DNA of 64,000 nucleotides from Shewanella benthica (GTDB lineage: Bacteria; Pseudomonadota; Gammaproteobacteria; Enterobacterales; Shewanellaceae). Both the position numbers and the translations under genes were made by a program. The stretch is from NCBI GenBank assembly GCA_023284085.1, contig JAKVHY010000001.1:1-64000 (forward strand), in the 5' to 3' direction. Position 1 is the first letter of the stretch. Each line of letters starts with the position of its first letter. Positions 1 through 7,727 of this stretch are shown here, piece after piece. The notes under the pieces are model-generated. The model did no database searches. It saw only the letters and a program-made list of their open reading frames with translations, and was not told the DNA's origin.

Positions 1-104
1 CATGACAATACTCCTAGTATTAATGGCCTAACAAGGCCTGCACTAGTAAGTATTTAGGATGAGAAGATAGAGATGGTTTTATCTTTCTGCCGCACAGCGG
101 CTTC

Positions 105-203
105 GTTCAACTAGCCACTCAAGCAGGACAAATAACAGTTGGTTTTTGCTCCTTTGTCGCTTATTTTAACCAACAATTATTTGCCTCTTAGTGAGCGTTA
201 TAC
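105..203 (+). repeat. attC: integron attC recombination site 1
   Basis: The outer boxes are GTTCAAC (105-111, fits RYYYAAC) and GTTATAC (197-203, close to GTTRRRY). Inside, GGACAAATA pairs with TATTTGCC leaving one unpaired A, as attC stems do, and GTTGG pairs with CCAAC around a central loop. About 100 bp long, the usual attC size. The core shared with the site at 1338-1438 includes the same GTTGG, TTTTTGCTCCTT and GTCGCTTATT blocks. Orientation puts the integrase upstream of the window start. Confidence 0.8.
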
Positions 204-330
204 GTTCCTCAAGGGTAGAGTATAAATATATTAATGGAGCATTATTCTGCGTAGTAGTTGGGCTTGTGTATTTTTTTCTTACTATTTCAATGATAGATGT
301 TGCTGCCGCAGGTCAAGTGTTTTTACTGGT
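204..330 (+). other. cassette leader, possible remnant of a frameshifted small membrane protein
   Basis: From about 218 to a TGA at 332-334 one frame reads a hydrophobic stretch rich in V, F and L without any usual start codon. The next ORF begins one base away in another frame. The two would join into one small multi-span membrane protein if a base were gained or lost near 330. This is an inference from composition only. Confidence 0.3.
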
Positions 331-516
331 TTGAATGGCAGGGCAATGTTCAATTACCCTATAGATCAAAACTTCATAGGTATAGGCATAGCTTCATTCA
401 TACCCGCTTACTTAGTGCATTGTTATGAGCAGAATAAACAATGGATTGCCATTTCGGTCGTTATTTTAGCCAATTATTATGTAGCCGTTTATTTCGGTGT
501 TAGAGTGAAAAAATGA
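331..516 (+). CDS. small membrane protein of an integron cassette (possibly C-terminal part of a frameshifted gene)
   Basis: A 61-residue ORF starting at TTG. It has two hydrophobic segments (about residues 14-29 and 38-56) and a basic end, so it is probably an inner-membrane protein. No family is recognised. Its stop overlaps the start of the following DapF-like gene (ATGA), which suggests translational coupling within one cassette. The preceding 110 bases in another frame are also hydrophobic and open, so the real gene may begin further up and be broken. Expression and start are uncertain. Confidence 0.4.
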   Translation: MNGRAMFNYPIDQNFIGIGIASFIPAYLVHCYEQNKQWIAISVVILANYYVAVYFGVRVKK

Positions 517-1343
517 AATTTAGCAAGTATCACGCTTTGGGTAATGATTACATAGTAATCGATCCTAAATACTTGGATAACAAACTTTCAGAAGAAAGTA
601 TTAAAATGATATGTGATCGCCATTTTGGTGTTGGCTCTGATGGTGTTCTTTATGGCCCTGAAAAAAGTGACAGTTGTGATTTTTCTCTTAGAATATTTAA
701 TCCTGATTCAAGCGAAGCTGAAAAAAGTGGTAACGGTTTACGGATTTTCTCAAGATACCTGTGGGATCAATCTTTAGTTTCTGACAATAAATTTACCATT
801 GAAACAAAAGGTGGTGTTGTAAACTCAACAGTTAGTGAAAATGGTCTTTCAGTGACCGTTGGAATGGGAAAAGTTAGGTTTACGCATGATTCAATTGGAG
901 ACCCAAAACCGACACCAAAAGTCATTAATATTAAAGATCGAGAGTTAACATATTACTTAGCAAACGTCGGTAATCCTCATTGTGTAATTTTACTTGATGA
1001 TGTTAATGACTCTCTTGCTAAAGAGTACGGAAGTATTATTGAAAACGCCCCAAGATTTACCAATCGAACTAATGTTCAATTTGTGAAAGTCATAGATAGA
1101 TCATCAATTCAAATCGAAATTTGGGAGCGTGGAGCTGGTTATACTCTAGCTTCTGGTTCGAGCAGTACAGCTGCTGCTTCAGTAGTACACGCTTTAGGGC
1201 TTTGTGATTCCAATATCGATGTTCATATGCCGGGAGGAATAATTAATATTCAGCTCAATAAACAGTTTTTTGGAACTATGACAGGAGCTGTTCGCAAAAT
1301 TTGTGAAGGTACTATTTCTCGTGAAGTGCTAGAATCACTCTAA
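513..1343 (+). CDS. DapF-like epimerase/isomerase-fold protein lacking both catalytic cysteines (integron cassette)
   Basis: A 276-residue protein of full DapF length with the diaminopimelate epimerase fold signatures: an N-terminal segment with HALGNDYIV, the first active-site region SEAEKSGNG (66-75) and the second ERGAGYTLASG (205-215). In DapF these two regions each carry a catalytic Cys that swaps the alpha-proton of diaminopimelate; here they are Ser72 and Ser214. It is therefore unlikely to be a normal epimerase and may have another proton-transfer activity or substrate. The start has a good AGAGTG ribosome site and overlaps the upstream stop. The stop codon lies inside the left box of the next attC, typical of cassettes. 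The gene is more AT-rich than the neighbouring chromosome. Confidence 0.8.
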   Translation: MKFSKYHALGNDYIVIDPKYLDNKLSEESIKMICDRHFGVGSDGVLYGPEKSDSCDFSLRIFNPDSSEAEKSGNGLRIFSRYLWDQSLVSDNKFTIETKGGVVNSTVSENGLSVTVGMGKVRFTHDSIGDPKPTPKVINIKDRELTYYLANVGNPHCVILLDDVNDSLAKEYGSIIENAPRFTNRTNVQFVKVIDRSSIQIEIWERGAGYTLASGSSSTAAASVVHALGLCDSNIDVHMPGGIINIQLNKQFFGTMTGAVRKICEGTISREVLESL

Positions 1344-1438
1344 TAAGCTGTTAAACAAGGACAAAATAGAGTTGGTTTTTGCTCCTTCGTCGCTTATTCT
1401 AGCTAACTATATTATTGCCTATTAACGGGGCATTAGGT
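1338..1438 (+). repeat. attC: integron attC recombination site 2
   Basis: Left box CTCTAAT (1338-1344) pairs with right box ATTAGGT (1432-1438). The internal GGACAA/TTGCC arms again leave an unpaired A, and GTTGG/CTAAC form the inner stem. The centre is nearly identical to site 1 (TTTTTGCTCCTTCGTCGCTTATT). The upstream stop codon and the downstream ORF both abut it, as in cassette arrays. Confidence 0.8.
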
Positions 1439-1457
1439 GAACAAGGAAGTAATCACT

Positions 1458-1658
1458 ATGGAAGGTCTATTTACAATGAGCTTTTTATTACTCGTAGTAC
1501 TAATTTGGGCTTTGCCAATAGTGCTAATCTCTAAATCAAATCGGACTTTTGGAGGTGAGAAAGTAGCATGGGTACTTGCAGTTATCTTTGTCTCTTGGCT
1601 TGCTTGGATATTTTATTTATTGCTAGCTCCACTTAAAAGCAATCCAAACCAACGATAA
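1458..1658 (+). CDS. small two-span membrane protein, PLDc_N-like (integron cassette)
   Basis: A 66-residue protein from the ATG at 1458, chosen because AAGGAAG lies 8 bases upstream; the longer GTG version at 1437 would begin inside the attC box. Two transmembrane helices (about residues 7-24 and 37-57) flank a short polar loop containing SNRTFGGEKVAW. This pattern resembles the PLDc_N/superinfection-immunity type small membrane proteins often carried by cassettes. The function is unknown; a membrane-located protective role is only a guess from the family resemblance. Confidence 0.65.
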   Translation: MEGLFTMSFLLLVVLIWALPIVLISKSNRTFGGEKVAWVLAVIFVSWLAWIFYLLLAPLKSNPNQR

Positions 1659-1662
1659 ATTC

Positions 1663-1755
1663 ACCTAATCGGCTAGCCACCAGCCTCACACCAGCCCGCG
1701 GCTCCGCACACAACTAGTCGGTTAGCTCTCATCGTCACAGTGTGACGCGTTGATG
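1663..1755 (+). repeat. attC: probable integron attC site 3 (different, GC-rich type)
   Basis: The left box ACCTAAT (1663-1669) and the right box GTTGATG (1749-1755) bracket 93 bp. GCTAGCC near the left pairs with GGTTAGC near the right, and the centre is GC-rich with GCGGCTCCGC. The pairing of the outer boxes is imperfect, so this call is weaker than the other two. Its position between two ORFs that touch its ends supports it. Confidence 0.45.
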
Positions 1756-2004
1756 TTTATTCGTACTTCAATGAGTGAGAGTGGGGCGTTTGAACTAGCC
1801 TATAATCTACATGCAAATAATCCCAAGCCTGTTTTTTATGCCCATTGGGTTAATGCTCCAATAAAAACCACTTTACTCAGAGAGTTAGATGGTGAATACC
1901 CCATAGTCTCTAACGAGTTTAACTCCTCACAAGATATCCTTTCTGGTTTTAAAGATTTTTTGAAACGGTTTAATTTATTGGGAAAAGAGCCAGCGCTTGC
2001 TTAA
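1753..2004 (+). CDS. hypothetical protein, last cassette-like ORF
   Basis: An 83-residue soluble protein from the ATG at 1753 (a TTG lies directly before it; an ATG at 1780 is an alternative). No good ribosome site is visible for any of them. The sequence is acidic in the middle and ends with a helical FKDFLKRFNLLGK stretch. No family is recognised. It starts right at the right box of the preceding attC-like site, as cassette genes do, but I see no attC after its stop, so the array seems to end here. Confidence 0.5.
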   Translation: MFIRTSMSESGAFELAYNLHANNPKPVFYAHWVNAPIKTTLLRELDGEYPIVSNEFNSSQDILSGFKDFLKRFNLLGKEPALA

Positions 2005-2143
2005 TTGAGTGTAATGAGTCTTTTTTCAATATGTATTGCCTGATATAAATCATCCACAACTTCTTAGGCCGTGGATTCGAGTCTGAGAATACATTGCAGA
2101 GTTATTGCGTTTGATCTGCGCCATTTACTTGTTAATGCCATAA

Positions 2144-2175
2144 GAAACGGACTCGATCACATTGAGGTCCGTTTC
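2144..2175. terminator. inverted repeat downstream of dadA
   Basis: GAAACGGAC (2144-2152) and GTCCGTTTC (2167-2175) form a perfect 9-bp stem with a 14-base loop, 86 bases past the dadA stop. There is only a short T-rich stretch on the minus-strand side, so it is a possible terminator for the agcS-gcvT-dadA operon or a boundary element of the cassette array. Confidence 0.35.
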
Positions 2176-2260
2176 ACCGGTTAACTTATCTCGCTCCGCT
2201 TAGCCCCCAAATCTATTTAGCATGTCGTAGAAGCGTGAGAAAGGCGCCATTTTAAGCTGG

Positions 2261-3514
2261 TCATGAGTAGCGGAAGATATCTAAGCCTTGGGGATCGATA
2301 TCAGGCGTTCTACCACTGACTCGATCGGCTAGCAATTTTCCTGAGCCACAAGCCATAGTCCAGCCTAACGTACCGTGTCCGGTATTAGTAAACAGGTTAG
2401 AGATAGGAGTTTTACCTATGATAGGGGTGCCATCGGGTGTCATGGGTCTAAGTCCGGTCCAGAATTCGGCCTTGCTTATATCACCGCCTCCGGGGAACAG
2501 ATCATTAACCACCATGGCTATGGTCTCTTTACGTTGCTCACTCAAGTCAAGATTATAGCCTGAGAGTTCGGCGGTTCCAGCCACGCGAATTCGTTGATTA
2601 AAGCGTGTGATGGCGACCTTATAGGTCTCATCCATTACTGTGGATACTGGCGCGAGTGTCTCATCAGCTATGGGCAGTGTCAGGGAGTAGCCTTTTACCG
2701 GGTAGACAGGAACTGACAAACCTAATGGGGCGAGTAGGGCGGCGGAGTAGCTGCCCAAGGCGACCACATAGGCATCGGCTTTCAGCTCGCCGATACTGGT
2801 GGATACCGAGCTTATCTTGCCATCAGTGCGCTTGAGCCCTGAGATTTCGACGCCGAATTTAAAGCTGACACCGGCCTGTTTCGCCAAGGTCACCAGTTGT
2901 TGACAAAACAGGTAGCAGTCTCCGGTTTCATCGTCGGGTAGGCGTAAACCACCGACGAGTTTCTCTTTGACATGTGCTAATGCGGGCTCGGCTTGAATAC
3001 AGGCCTGAACATCCAGCTCCTGATACCGGGTGCCGCTCTCCTGCAGTAGCTTGATGTCTTTAGCGACGGCGTCTATCTGGGCATGACTGCGAAACACTTG
3101 TAAGGTACCTTGCTGGCGACCTTCGTAGTCGATGTCATGGTGTTGTCGTAGCTCGATTAAGCAGTCCCGGCTGTAATTGGCCACACGTAGCATGCGTGAT
3201 TTATTGATTTGATAGCTGGCTTGGTTGCAATTGGTTAGCATCTTACTTGCCCACAGATAGAGGTCTGGTGACATGCCGGGCTTTATTTTTAAGGGAGCGT
3301 GTTTCTGAATAAGCCACTTCAGTGCCTTAATGGGAACGCCTGGTGCGGCCCAGGGGGAGGAGTAACCGTAGGAGATCTGGCCCGCATTGGCGAAGCTGGT
3401 TTCTTCACCGCTGCTTAGCTGACGGTCGATAACTGTGACTTCATGTCCGGCCTGAGCCAGATACCAGGCCGATGTTAAGCCTATGACGCCACCACCGAGT
3501 ACAATAACCTGCAT
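2261..3514 (-). CDS. dadA: D-amino acid dehydrogenase, small subunit (FAD-dependent DAO family)
   Basis: A 417-residue flavoprotein that oxidatively deaminates D-amino acids (classically D-alanine) to 2-oxo acids and passes electrons to the respiratory chain. The N-terminus has the dinucleotide-binding GGGVIG (7-12), followed by the DAO fold. The C-terminal WTGLRPMTPDGTPIIG and NTGHGTLGWTMACGSGK are typical of DadA. Length matches the family. The start ATG follows AAGGAA. It is the last gene of the minus-strand run agcS-gcvT-dadA, 90 bases after gcvT. Sited here, it may also serve glycine, sarcosine or D-serine use, but the sequence does not show the substrate. Confidence 0.88.
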   Translation of the reverse strand: MQVIVLGGGVIGLTSAWYLAQAGHEVTVIDRQLSSGEETSFANAGQISYGYSSPWAAPGVPIKALKWLIQKHAPLKIKPGMSPDLYLWASKMLTNCNQASYQINKSRMLRVANYSRDCLIELRQHHDIDYEGRQQGTLQVFRSHAQIDAVAKDIKLLQESGTRYQELDVQACIQAEPALAHVKEKLVGGLRLPDDETGDCYLFCQQLVTLAKQAGVSFKFGVEISGLKRTDGKISSVSTSIGELKADAYVVALGSYSAALLAPLGLSVPVYPVKGYSLTLPIADETLAPVSTVMDETYKVAITRFNQRIRVAGTAELSGYNLDLSEQRKETIAMVVNDLFPGGGDISKAEFWTGLRPMTPDGTPIIGKTPISNLFTNTGHGTLGWTMACGSGKLLADRVSGRTPDIDPQGLDIFRYS

Positions 3515-3604
3515 AACATTCCTTAATGAAACTAGCTCAATTCAGAGGGCTCGACTCAAATGACTGAGCCGAGTGTACAGGATTTATCCATGTCTCTATA
3601 TCAT

Positions 3605-4732
3605 TTATCCTCGATAGTATCTCTGCTCAACGAATGGCATTTTGGCTATCTTCATCGGCATCTTCTTACCGCGCACCTCGGCAAAGACTAAGGTGTCTAA
3701 GCTGGAAAATTCCTTGGTAACATAGCCCATCGCTATGGGAGACCCGAAGCTTGGTCCGGCGGTGCCGCTGGTGATAATGCCTATTTCTTGATCTTGCTCA
3801 TTGTAGATAACAGCGCCTTCGCGCACGGGTGCCTTACCCAGTCCAATCATACCGACGCGCTTGCGGCTCACGGCCTTGGTGGCTATCTGCTCCAATATTA
3901 TCTCGGCGCCAGGGAAACCGCCCGGACGAATGCCGTCTGCGCGGCGAGCCTTACTGATGGCCCAGAGCAGGCTGGCTTCAACAGGTGTGGTGCTGGTATC
4001 GATATCGTGTCCATATAGACACAGGCCAGACTCGAGCCTCAAAGAGTCACGTGCACCGAGTCCAATCCACTCGACCTCAGCCTCACTGAGGAGTAGGCGT
4101 GTCAGCCTGTCGGCATGCTCGGCTGGGATTGATATTTCGAAGCCATCTTCTCCGGTATAGCCAGCACGGCCAATGATACAATCGACGCCATCGAACTTGA
4201 GTACTCTGGAATCCATGAAGACCATGTCGGCGGTGTAGGGGATGTGCCGCGCCAACACTTGAGCGGCGAGTGGCCCCTGTAAGGCTAACAGTGCCCGGTC
4301 TTCGAGGATTTCTATTTCTACATCAGCGGGTAGGTGCTGACGCAGATGTGCGATATCTTGGTTTTTGCACGCGGCATTGACCACAAGGAACAGATGGTCG
4401 CCAAAATTACTCACCATGAGATCGTCCTGAAGGCCACCTTCATCATTGGTGAACAGGGCGTATCTTTGCTTACCTTGGGGAAGATCCAATATGTCCACAG
4501 GTACCAGAGCCTCAAGAGCCTTAGCGGCGTTGGGGCCATGAAGACGCAATTGTCCCATATGGGACACATCGAATAAGCCGGCAGAGGCGCGGGTGTGCAG
4601 ATGCTCCTTCTTGACTCCCAATGGGTATTGAACCGGCATCTCATAGCCTGCAAAGGGCACCATTCTGGCTCCCGCTTCCACATGTAGATCGAAACATGGG
4701 GTTTTTAATAAGTCTTGTACTTCTTGTGTCAT
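3605..4732 (-). CDS. gcvT: aminomethyltransferase, glycine cleavage T-protein
   Basis: A 375-residue T-protein that transfers the methylene group from aminomethyl-lipoyl GcvH to tetrahydrofolate, releasing ammonia. FAGYEMPVQYP and LFDVSHMGQ near the N-terminus and the GRAGYTGEDGFEI segment mid-protein are family signatures. The ATG at 4732 is chosen over a TTG four codons earlier because GGAG lies just upstream of it. Unusually it is separated from gcvH and gcvP, which lie on the other strand 6 kb away; agcS is immediately upstream. A stable hairpin sits just before its ribosome site. Confidence 0.93.
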   Translation of the reverse strand: MTQEVQDLLKTPCFDLHVEAGARMVPFAGYEMPVQYPLGVKKEHLHTRASAGLFDVSHMGQLRLHGPNAAKALEALVPVDILDLPQGKQRYALFTNDEGGLQDDLMVSNFGDHLFLVVNAACKNQDIAHLRQHLPADVEIEILEDRALLALQGPLAAQVLARHIPYTADMVFMDSRVLKFDGVDCIIGRAGYTGEDGFEISIPAEHADRLTRLLLSEAEVEWIGLGARDSLRLESGLCLYGHDIDTSTTPVEASLLWAISKARRADGIRPGGFPGAEIILEQIATKAVSRKRVGMIGLGKAPVREGAVIYNEQDQEIGIITSGTAGPSFGSPIAMGYVTKEFSSLDTLVFAEVRGKKMPMKIAKMPFVEQRYYRG

Positions 4733-4746
4733 GTTTGACTCCAAAG

Positions 4747-4766
4747 AAGCCCCGCGAACGGGGCTT
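4747..4766 (-). promoter_or_regulatory. hairpin just upstream of the gcvT ribosome site
   Basis: AAGCCCCG and CGGGGCTT form a perfect 8-bp stem around a 4-base loop that reads TTCG on the minus strand. It ends 3-4 bases before the GGAG of gcvT, inside the agcS-gcvT gap. It could trim or pause transcripts or affect gcvT translation. There is only TTCTTT after it, so termination would be weak. Confidence 0.45.
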
Positions 4767-4810
4767 ACCTTTATATAGGTAATGAAATAAAATTTGCGGC
4801 GTGACTCGCC

Positions 4811-6199
4811 TTAACCTGGCTCTTTTGCGCTGTTATCGTCTTCATCGATGCGGTTTTTAGCTTGGAAATACTCTTTGCTCAACTTGAACACCACTGGGCT
4901 AAGCAGGACTAAGGCAATCAGGTTTGGAATGGCCATCATGGCGTTGAGCGTGTCGGCCAATAACCAGATGAACTCTAATGATCCTACGGCGCCAATTGGC
5001 ACGACGATGATCCACAGCACACGAAATGGTGTCACAGCCTTAGGGCCGAACAGATATTGCACACATTTTTCGCTGTATACACTCCAGCCTAAGATGGTGG
5101 TAAAGGCGAAGACGGACAAGGCGATGGCGACAATAAAGTTGCCATAGGGAATGGCACTAGCGAAGGCGGCAGATGTGAGCGCGGCGCCAGTTTGACCACT
5201 GGTCCACTCGCCGGATACGACGATGGCCAAACCTGTGATGGTACACACGATTAAGGTATCGATGAAGGTACCTAGCATGGCAACCAGACCCTGAGCGACA
5301 GGGTCATTTGTTTTCGCCGCAGCATGAGCTATTGGCGCACTACCTAGACCTGCTTCGTTGGAGAATACGCCACGGGCCACACCGAATCGGATAGCAGCCC
5401 ATACCGCAGCACCGGCGAATCCACCTTCGGCAGCCGTACCTGTAAATGCACTGGTAAAGATAAGCGTCAAGGCTGCAGGAATTTCTGCAGCATGAATGGC
5501 GAGGACTACGACACCCGCGGCTATGTAGAATGTCGCCATCAGGGGAACTAGCTTGCCTGCGACATCGGCGATACGTCTGATACCACCCATGAGTACTAAG
5601 CCAACCAATACCATCATCACCAGACCCGTGATCCAAGGATCGATACCGAAGTTGACATCCAGGGCGTTAGCCACCGAGTTGGCTTGCACCGTGTTGCCTA
5701 TGCCAAAACCTGCGATGGAGCCGAATAATGCGAATGCGGTGCCTAGCCAGGCCCACTTGCTGGAGAGGCCGTTCTTGATGTAGTACATGGGACCGCCGCT
5801 CATGTTGCCATTTTCGTCCACTTCACGGTATTTAACCGCCAGTACGGCTTCGGCAAACTTAGTCGCCATACCCACCAATGCGGTACACCACATCCAGAAT
5901 AGCGCGCCTGGGCCGCCGAGGAAGATGGCCGTGGCAACACCGGCAATATTACCTGTGCCTATGGTGGCTGACAGCGAGGTCATTAGGGCGTTGAACGGAG
6001 TGATTTCTCCTTTGATTTGTTTGTCTTTGTTAGGGATCCGTCCACTCCAGAGTAGTTTAAATCCGCTGCCGAGTTTCAGGATCGGCATCATCTTGAGGCC
6101 GACTGTCAGGAATAAACCCACGCCGAGAATAACGGCCAACATGGGAATGCCCCAGACAATTCCATTGATGTAAGATAGTGCACTTGTAATAGATTCCAC
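4811..6199 (-). CDS. agcS: sodium:alanine/glycine symporter, AgcS family
   Basis: A 462-residue inner-membrane transporter for Na+-coupled uptake of glycine or alanine. About ten hydrophobic segments are visible. The signatures SATIGTGNIAGVATA and GGPGALFWMW near the N-terminus and the FSNEAGLGSAPIAHA stretch mid-protein are typical of AGCS. It starts with GTG at 6199 behind AGAGG. First gene of the minus-strand operon with gcvT and dadA, which fits import of glycine followed by its breakdown. A 14-bp palindrome 113 bases upstream matches one in front of sdaA, so the regulator between them probably controls it. Confidence 0.92.
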   Translation of the reverse strand: MESITSALSYINGIVWGIPMLAVILGVGLFLTVGLKMMPILKLGSGFKLLWSGRIPNKDKQIKGEITPFNALMTSLSATIGTGNIAGVATAIFLGGPGALFWMWCTALVGMATKFAEAVLAVKYREVDENGNMSGGPMYYIKNGLSSKWAWLGTAFALFGSIAGFGIGNTVQANSVANALDVNFGIDPWITGLVMMVLVGLVLMGGIRRIADVAGKLVPLMATFYIAAGVVVLAIHAAEIPAALTLIFTSAFTGTAAEGGFAGAAVWAAIRFGVARGVFSNEAGLGSAPIAHAAAKTNDPVAQGLVAMLGTFIDTLIVCTITGLAIVVSGEWTSGQTGAALTSAAFASAIPYGNFIVAIALSVFAFTTILGWSVYSEKCVQYLFGPKAVTPFRVLWIIVVPIGAVGSLEFIWLLADTLNAMMAIPNLIALVLLSPVVFKLSKEYFQAKNRIDEDDNSAKEPG

Positions 6200-6798
6200 G
6201 ATAACCTCTTCATTTTTTTATAGTTTTTTAGTAAGCATCCAAGCTGCTTCTAGTTGGTTTTTTTATTACTGCGTCAATCATCGGAAACGTTAGCCAATTT
6301 GCCGGAGTAAATTTCCAATAGGAAAAAAATTAGTCAATTTAGAGAAAACATTCAAGGTTTAATTTTTGTTAATTTAGCAACTCGGCATGCATGGTTACTC
6401 TAACTTGCTGAGTAATAAGCTATAAATTGATCAAAATGTTTTTGCGTTTACTTGTTGAGCAGATAGCCATTTTTAAATTATTTTCCAATAAAAGTGATTA
6501 CTTATTCCTAAAGGGATAGGAAGATTGGGGGTTAGATGGCTTGGGAATAGGTGGAGGCTGTATTTGGTGTTTTAGGAATAAGGGGCCGAGAGAGACGCGT
6601 CAACTGGCTCAAGAGCAACAGATACAGAGTATTCAATACTAGGGCATTAGGGACTGGGTTTCGGGTGAACAGGCTGATGAGGTCGGTGGAGTCTTGTCAT
6701 TTGAGGCGTTCATTTTCCGGGAAACCTAGACCCGACTGCTTGGCCCGAGCCGGATCCTTGGCAAGGGGCGTTAAGTCATATTGCTAGATTCACTGGGA
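6200..6798. other. 599-bp intergenic region between agcS and the XRE regulator
   Basis: It contains the palindrome at 6312-6325, a related half-site TTTCCAATA at 6482-6490, and an AT-rich stretch that should carry the agcS promoter. The 6540-6790 part is less AT-rich and has an open frame on the plus strand, but its composition looks non-coding. I looked for a glycine riboswitch on the minus strand here and saw none. Confidence 0.6.
6312..6325. promoter_or_regulatory. palindromic operator candidate upstream of agcS
   Basis: TTTCCAATAGGAAA, 14 bp, identical to the core of the larger inverted repeat upstream of sdaA. It lies 113 bases before the agcS start. Because the two copies flank the gene for an XRE-cupin regulator, I infer it is that regulator's binding site. 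Confidence 0.6.
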
Positions 6799-7428
6799 TT
6801 AAGCTGAGGTGACCCACAGAATGTGTGCATCTTTTTCGCTGAGTGATATTACGGCATGACCCATGGTGGCATCGTAGTAAGCTGAGTCACCTACATTTAA
6901 GGTGGCTGGCTCATAAAATTCCGTGAGCAATTGCACCTGTCCCTCTAGCACATAGAGAAATTCTTCGCCTTCGTGACGCACCCAATCCTTGTATTCGTCG
7001 AATGAACGCGAGTGCACACAGGTCCTGTAGGGCAGCATCTTTTTGTTACTCAGCTGAGTGGAGAGTAGTTCATGCTCATAGGTCGGAGTGAGTTGTTGTT
7101 TTCCCTCTCCCGCCTTAGTGATGTCTCTGCGTCCGGTTGCCAGCACCGTTTTAGGTTTAGTGAACAGCTGAGGCAGGTCAATCTCCAGCCCAGCCGCTAA
7201 CTTCTGCATCACCATAAAGGTCGGCGATATCTGCTCATTCTCAATTTTAGACAGGGTGGACTTGGCTAATCCTGTGAGTTTGCTGGCTGCTTCCAGGGTG
7301 AGTTTATTTTTGGTTCTGATGGCCTTGAGCTGCTCACCTATGTTTACGGAATCTACTTTACTCTCGCCACCTTCACTTCTTGTTAGGGCGATAGAGGGAT
7401 AAACATCGGTCACACCGTTCTCAATCAT
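6799..7428 (-). CDS. XRE-family regulator with C-terminal cupin sensor domain
   Basis: A 209-residue regulator. An N-terminal helix-turn-helix (about 30-83: IGEQLKAIRTKNKLTLEAASKL, then SKIENEQISPTF, shown in parts) is joined to a cupin_2 domain (about 125-205) with HEGEEFLYVLEGQVQL. Such proteins usually sense a small metabolite and control adjacent catabolic genes. The ATG at 7428 has no clear ribosome site, and the first 28 residues lie outside the HTH, but no better start exists in frame. It sits between the two arms of the glycine/serine cluster, and matching palindromes lie before agcS and sdaA. The ligand is unknown; glycine or serine is the natural guess. Confidence 0.85.
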   Translation of the reverse strand: MIENGVTDVYPSIALTRSEGGESKVDSVNIGEQLKAIRTKNKLTLEAASKLTGLAKSTLSKIENEQISPTFMVMQKLAAGLEIDLPQLFTKPKTVLATGRRDITKAGEGKQQLTPTYEHELLSTQLSNKKMLPYRTCVHSRSFDEYKDWVRHEGEEFLYVLEGQVQLLTEFYEPATLNVGDSAYYDATMGHAVISLSEKDAHILWVTSA

Positions 7429-7622
7429 GGGATAAATCGACTTATATTTTCTTGAATTGACTCATTGTTGCATATTCCCGCTGCTTCATGAACCGAGATG
7501 AGGGATATTCACGTTTATCGGCCCTGGCTCTTCGATGTAAATCGTTCACTTATCCCACTGCATCAGGTTTTACTGGGGATCTATCCCGCCAGTTCAAGAC
7601 TGCATAACTATTCACTGTCGAT

Positions 7623-7648
7623 AAAAAGTTTCCAATAGGAAACTTTTT
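7623..7648. promoter_or_regulatory. perfect 26-bp inverted repeat upstream of sdaA, operator candidate
   Basis: Arms AAAAAGTTTCC (7623-7633) and GGAAACTTTTT (7638-7648) are exact reverse complements around AATA. The core TTTCCAATAGGAAA is repeated upstream of agcS. It is 80 bases before the sdaA ATG and 195 bases before the divergent regulator gene, so one site could serve both. Confidence 0.65.
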
Positions 7649-7727
7649 TGTTGTTAATGAAAAATAAGACTGATATGTTGTAAATGTGATCGGGATCAAG
7701 ACATTCATCCTCAGGAGACCCTTAGTT

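Noticed and set aside
25-38. GGCCTAACAAGGCC as the left box of another attC
   Set aside because: The nearest suitable right box would be over 150 bases away, too far for a normal attC; the site at 105-203 is complete without it.
6200-6540. Glycine riboswitch upstream of agcS
   Set aside because: Such riboswitches precede agcS or gcv genes in other gammaproteobacteria, but I see none of the conserved aptamer segments on the minus strand here; the palindrome explains regulation better.
6551-6787. Plus-strand ORF of 78 residues
   Set aside because: Arg- and Ser-rich composition, no ribosome site, no recognisable domain; looks like chance.
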